Source: an uncultured Pseudanabaenaceae cyanobacterium (GTDB taxonomy: Bacteria; Cyanobacteriota; Cyanobacteriia; PCC-9006; JAAUQQ01). From it: 46,435 bases of DNA. The stretch is from the NCBI GenBank assembly GCA_938002085.1, contig CALLAT010000050.1:1-46435 (forward strand), given 5' to 3'. The notes under the pieces were generated by a model, which worked only from the letters and a program-made list of their open reading frames with translations, was not told where the DNA came from and ran no database searches. Each line of letters begins with the position of its first letter. Position 1 is the stretch's first letter. The translations under genes were made by a program, and so were the position numbers. Below are positions 43,316 through 46,435 of this stretch, one piece after another.

Positions 43316-44479
43316 ATGACTCAAGACAACGAGGCTCAAGAGTACGAATACCAGGCTCGCCAAGTCGAGCTAGATCGCGATCGCCAATTCCGCCTCGGCG
43401 AAGGTAAAATCAGCGGCTACTGCTCAGCCTTCCTCGGCGCCCTAAGCCTCCTCTCCGTCCTGGCTTACCAATTTCCCACCTACCTCACCACCGCCGAACT
43501 CCGCCAAGTCTACGACGCTGCCTTCCTCCAAGGCGTCTTGAAATACGGCATGTATTTCTCCCTCTTCTTCGGCGTCCTGACCTTCATCTTCAAGCGCTAC
43601 CGCACCCTGGGGCTGGCCGGTATTTTTCTGACCGCGATCGCCTTCGCCATCGGCGGCCACACCGTCCCCATCCAAGGCATCGAAGCCCACCGCCTCTCCC
43701 TCGGCCTCGACTGGCTCATCCTCGCCTTCCTCGGGTCAGCCTTCATCTTCATGACCCTGGAAAAGCTATTCCCCAAATATAAAAACCAAGTCATCCTCCG
43801 CAAAGAATGGAGCCTGGACCTCGCCTACTTTTGCTTTAATCACTTAGCGATTTCCGCGATCGTCATCTACGCCAACCACAGCGCCCACCGCTTCCACTGG
43901 GCCGTCAACCCCGACCTCCAAGCCTCAATCCAAGCAACCCCAATTCTCTTCCAAGTTCTACTCATTATCCTTTCTGCCGACTTCGTCCTCTACTGGGAGC
44001 ATCGCCTCTACCACGAAGTCAAACTGCTCTGGCCCGTCCATGCCGTCCACCACTCCGTCGAAGATCTAGACTGGCTTGCCGGATCACGGGGCCACTTCAT
44101 CCAAGTCTTCTCCGAGCGGGCCATGGTCATGCTGCCGCTTTATTTGCTGGGCGCGAGCGAAAGTGCTTTAGGGGCTTATGTGGCGATCGCCGCCCTCCAA
44201 GCCGTCCTCATCCACTGCAACCTCGACCTCCCCTTCGGCTTCCTCAAATACATCATCGTCACCCCTCAATTCCACCACTGGCACCACAGTTCTGAAAAGC
44301 CCGCGATCGACACCAACTACTCCGCCCACACCATCCTCTTCGACTGGCTGTTCAAAACCATGCACCTCCCCGGCCAACACTGGCCCGCGCAATACGGCAC
44401 CACCAAGCCCCTGCCCCGCACCTACCTGGGGCAAACCCTCTACCCCCTCACCAGCCAACTCAAAAAAATCAGTGGATAA
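43316..44479 (+). CDS. Sterol desaturase / fatty acid hydroxylase superfamily protein
   Basis: A 387-residue integral membrane di-iron enzyme. The His boxes are present: HRLYH (229-233), HAVHH (242-246), HWHH after QFH (320-324), plus NxH-like NYSAH (334-338). Several hydrophobic segments precede them. The N-terminus has an extra soluble part (1-35, Asp/Arg-rich), then about six membrane stretches before the catalytic region. The superfamily hydroxylates or desaturates sterols, fatty acids or carotenoids; the substrate is not deducible. ATG 43316. The next gene starts 8 bases after the stop, so they form an operon. Confidence 0.88.
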   Translation: MTQDNEAQEYEYQARQVELDRDRQFRLGEGKISGYCSAFLGALSLLSVLAYQFPTYLTTAELRQVYDAAFLQGVLKYGMYFSLFFGVLTFIFKRYRTLGLAGIFLTAIAFAIGGHTVPIQGIEAHRLSLGLDWLILAFLGSAFIFMTLEKLFPKYKNQVILRKEWSLDLAYFCFNHLAISAIVIYANHSAHRFHWAVNPDLQASIQATPILFQVLLIILSADFVLYWEHRLYHEVKLLWPVHAVHHSVEDLDWLAGSRGHFIQVFSERAMVMLPLYLLGASESALGAYVAIAALQAVLIHCNLDLPFGFLKYIIVTPQFHHWHHSSEKPAIDTNYSAHTILFDWLFKTMHLPGQHWPAQYGTTKPLPRTYLGQTLYPLTSQLKKISG

Positions 44480-44487
44480 CAGCCTTT

Positions 44488-45039
44488 ATGAAACTGTACG
44501 TTCTTCGAATCCTCGCCGTACTCGCAGTGCTAGTCGGCATTCCAGCGAATCTCTTCCTCCTCTTCCTCCTGGCTTACTTTAGCGAAATCCCCCTGCCGAT
44601 AAGCACTCAAGGATTGAGTCATCAGGGGAGAGTGAAGCATTTGTTTTCTGAGGGAGACCAAATTATTGGAGGTGGGTATTCTTTTGCAGAAGCAACAGAT
44701 GTTTGGATTCGCCTCCGCCTCAATGAAACGCCCGACTTAGCAGTCATGGCCCGTGGGACAGAGGAATGTCGCCCAGAAGATCTCACTTTGCTTCGAACCT
44801 GGTTTTTAAAGCAAACAACGAACTCTCAAAAGAGCTGGAGTAGCCTTCTGCTGAGCAATCGTGAATTGCCAGACCAGATTGCTTTAAATGATGTGGATAA
44901 TCTACAGTGCCGCTCTTCAGAACGATATGACTCCATTAGTCATCGCTTTGGTAAGTTTCCCCAAGGATGTTCGTCCAGTTGGGTTCTGTATCATGCGCCC
45001 AGCCGGTTTTATTACGAGCGATCGCCCTGTCACCACTAA
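44488..45039 (+). CDS. Small membrane-anchored protein of unknown function
   Basis: A 183-residue protein beginning MKLYVLRILAVLAVLVGIPANLFLLFLLAYF, two closely spaced hydrophobic stretches or one long anchor, followed by a soluble, Cys-containing C-terminal domain (CRPEDL, LQCRSSE, GCSSSW, SPCHH) that may form disulfides outside the membrane. I do not recognise it. It is 8 bases downstream of the desaturase-like gene and probably co-transcribed. ATG 44488. Confidence 0.6.
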   Translation: MKLYVLRILAVLAVLVGIPANLFLLFLLAYFSEIPLPISTQGLSHQGRVKHLFSEGDQIIGGGYSFAEATDVWIRLRLNETPDLAVMARGTEECRPEDLTLLRTWFLKQTTNSQKSWSSLLLSNRELPDQIALNDVDNLQCRSSERYDSISHRFGKFPQGCSSSWVLYHAPSRFYYERSPCHH

Positions 45040-45502
45040 TCCTGAACAATTGTTTGAATAGCTTCTCTGGCCTGACAATAAAGCGAAAATATCCTGCACC
45101 GAACCTAATTTTGCTTCATCACAGTCCACCTACTCTAGCCCACGCCACCGAGCTCCCTTCACACCATCCGCAGCCTGAATCACTGGCTGCAATTCCACGA
45201 CATTCCGCAACCTAAATAGTTCTCCAGGGATGGCTCGCATTGGTTTGATGCGAGCATTTTAATAGGATCCCAAGGATCGTAATCCTCGAAAATTTGCTGA
45301 TCTCCCACCCATTTCTCACTAAATCCAGGAGAACCCCATAAATTCAGCCTCAAAAGCTCAAAATTGTGGAATCAAAGCCTAGTTCTCACATAAATATGTC
45401 CTTATTGCAACATTTGAGCATTGATTGCCCCTGCTATTCTTTCTTTGCTTGATAATGAAGCCAGCTAGGTAACCCGAAAATCAAATTTGGCTTACTTCTT
45501 CC
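45040..45502. other. Intergenic stretch
   Basis: 463 bases without a gene. It contains the terminator at 45233-45260 and, near its right end, the presumed promoter of the CBS-PAS gene. Confidence 0.55.
45233..45260 (+). terminator. Rho-independent terminator
   Basis: GCTCGCAT-TGGTTTG-ATGCGAGC, a perfect 8-bp GC-rich stem followed by ATTTT. It lies 193 bases after the anchored-protein stop, long for its terminator, but no closer one is visible. Confidence 0.75.
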
Positions 45503-46435
45503 ATGGCAACAGACATTGTCGAGCAATTTAAGAGAGTAGTGTTTAGAAATCCAATGAGCGTTTCTCTAGACACCAAAGTTCTTGAAGCCATGGTTGTCAT
45601 GGGAAGAAAAAGCAATCCTGGCGAGTCAAACAATAGGGTTGCTCCAGAACACCACGACATTGCTTCTACAGACTGTGTGATTGTTGTAGATCAGAAAAAA
45701 ATTGTAGGTCTCTTAACAGCGAAAGATCTGCTGAGCTTCGCAGCGCAGCAGCTTCCCATCGAGCAGCTAACCCTACGAGAAGTCATCACGCACAAGCCTA
45801 TAACTGCAAAAGAATCAGCATTAACTGACTTACCTTCGCTGCTTGATCTCTTTGAACAGCACCAAATCAGGCACTTACCGATTCTGGATGAGCAGGATTG
45901 CTTGGCGGGACTGATCAGCTATGAAAGCCTTCTCAGGAGAATCAACGCGATCGCAACGGAACGGACGAACGCCCCCCCAGCCGTTGAGGAGCGCTGGAAA
46001 CTGGCATTCAGCGGATCAAAAGATGGAATTTGGGACTGGGACTTAAAGAGTAATATCAAGTTCTTCTCTAGTCGCTGGAAAGAAATACGTGGGTTTCGGG
46101 ATGAAGAAATTGGCAACTCACCAGAGGAATGTCTCAGTCGAATTCATCCAGAGGATTATGATCGTGTGCTCGCAGTGCTATCTGCCCACTTGGCAAGAGA
46201 AACAGAGCTTTTTGAATGTGAATATCGGGCTCGATGTAAGGATGGTTCTTATCTTTGGGTCTTAGATCGGGGTCAGGCCCTACGCGATGAGGCCGGACAA
46301 GCAATTCGTTTGATTGGCTCTAGTACGGATATCACTGCTCGTAAGTCAGCAGAGCTAGCGCTCCAAGAAAAGCAAGCCCAATTCCAGCACATGACCGAAA
46401 ATGTGCCAGGCATGATTTTTCGCTATGTTCTGCAT
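45503..46435 (+). CDS. CBS-PAS sensor protein (5' part, runs off the window)
   Basis: An open frame of 311 codons reaching the window edge. Two CBS domains come first (about 10-75 and 88-150; GLLTAKDLL, then RHLPILDEQDCLAGLIS), then a PAS_3-type PAS domain (about 160-280; GIWDWDLKS, FFSSRWKEIRGF, IHPEDYDRV, YRARCKDGSYLWVLDRG, STDITARK), and the start of a second PAS (ENVPGMIFRYV). CBS pairs bind adenylates, and PAS domains sense ligands or redox state. The rest is probably a histidine kinase or GGDEF/EAL output, as such architectures usually end. ATG 45503 (MATDIVEQF). Confidence 0.85.
   Translation, partial: MATDIVEQFKRVVFRNPMSVSLDTKVLEAMVVMGRKSNPGESNNRVAPEHHDIASTDCVIVVDQKKIVGLLTAKDLLSFAAQQLPIEQLTLREVITHKPITAKESALTDLPSLLDLFEQHQIRHLPILDEQDCLAGLISYESLLRRINAIATERTNAPPAVEERWKLAFSGSKDGIWDWDLKSNIKFFSSRWKEIRGFRDEEIGNSPEECLSRIHPEDYDRVLAVLSAHLARETELFECEYRARCKDGSYLWVLDRGQALRDEAGQAIRLIGSSTDITARKSAELALQEKQAQFQHMTENVPGMIFRYVLH

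Overview
The window looks like a cyanobacterial chromosome segment of moderate GC. Evidence: HIP1-type octamers (gcgatcgc) recur throughout (e.g. near 328, 660, 1221, 4538), and the gene content is cyanobacterial: a cytochrome c6-like protein, a filamentous-haemagglutinin/TPS exoprotein with the usual cyanobacterial C-terminus, a FIST sensor plus histidine kinase, and large RTX proteins with ELWxxDGT repeats. The closest group is probably Leptolyngbya-like or a similar filamentous lineage, but that is a guess. No rRNA, tRNA, CRISPR array or intact insertion sequence was seen.

Layout. 1-10.8 kb: MFS transporter, TPS exoprotein, a TetR regulator facing a glyoxalase-like/PNPOx-like pair across two operator-like sites, then a 2OG-Fe(II) oxygenase, a thioredoxin-fold protein and an exported unknown on the minus strand, then a divergent HNH nuclease and SH3-like exported protein. 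10.9-13.8 kb: FIST sensor and histidine kinase, a two-gene signalling operon. 14.2-16.1 kb: argC divergent from a tautomerase/MOSC pair. 16.2-26.3 kb: three minus-strand genes ending in the same RTX module: a propeller-RTX protein, a 1960-residue mosaic (18 ELW motifs, 7 FG-GAP-like repeats, cadherin-like region, RTX), and a truncated chimera made by duplication plus a deletion of about 5.2 kb. 26.3-28.0 kb is gene-poor and holds degenerate repeated hairpins.

28.0-40.8 kb is largely housekeeping: Nif3-like protein, a small unknown protein, D-Ala-D-Ala ligase, three tandem DUF4870 membrane proteins, a TldE/TldD pair, a cytochrome c6-like protein, a four-unit PPC-like protein with Ca-loop motifs, and an AzgA-type purine permease. 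40.8-43.1 kb is an AT-richer accessory strip: membrane protein, decayed brnT followed by intact brnA, SMI1/KNR4 protein, DnaQ-like exonuclease. 43.3-46.4 kb: sterol-desaturase-family protein, a small anchored protein, and the start of a CBS-PAS sensor that runs off the end.

The most unusual material is the RTX cluster with its readable duplication/deletion history, the four TAAA/TTTA-loop palindromes at 6531-6652, the PPC-like protein with one DxNxxG loop per unit, and the antitoxin that has outlived its toxin. I see no complete, clearly new multi-gene system. The RTX cluster and the 40.8-43.1 kb strip are the best candidates for new biology.
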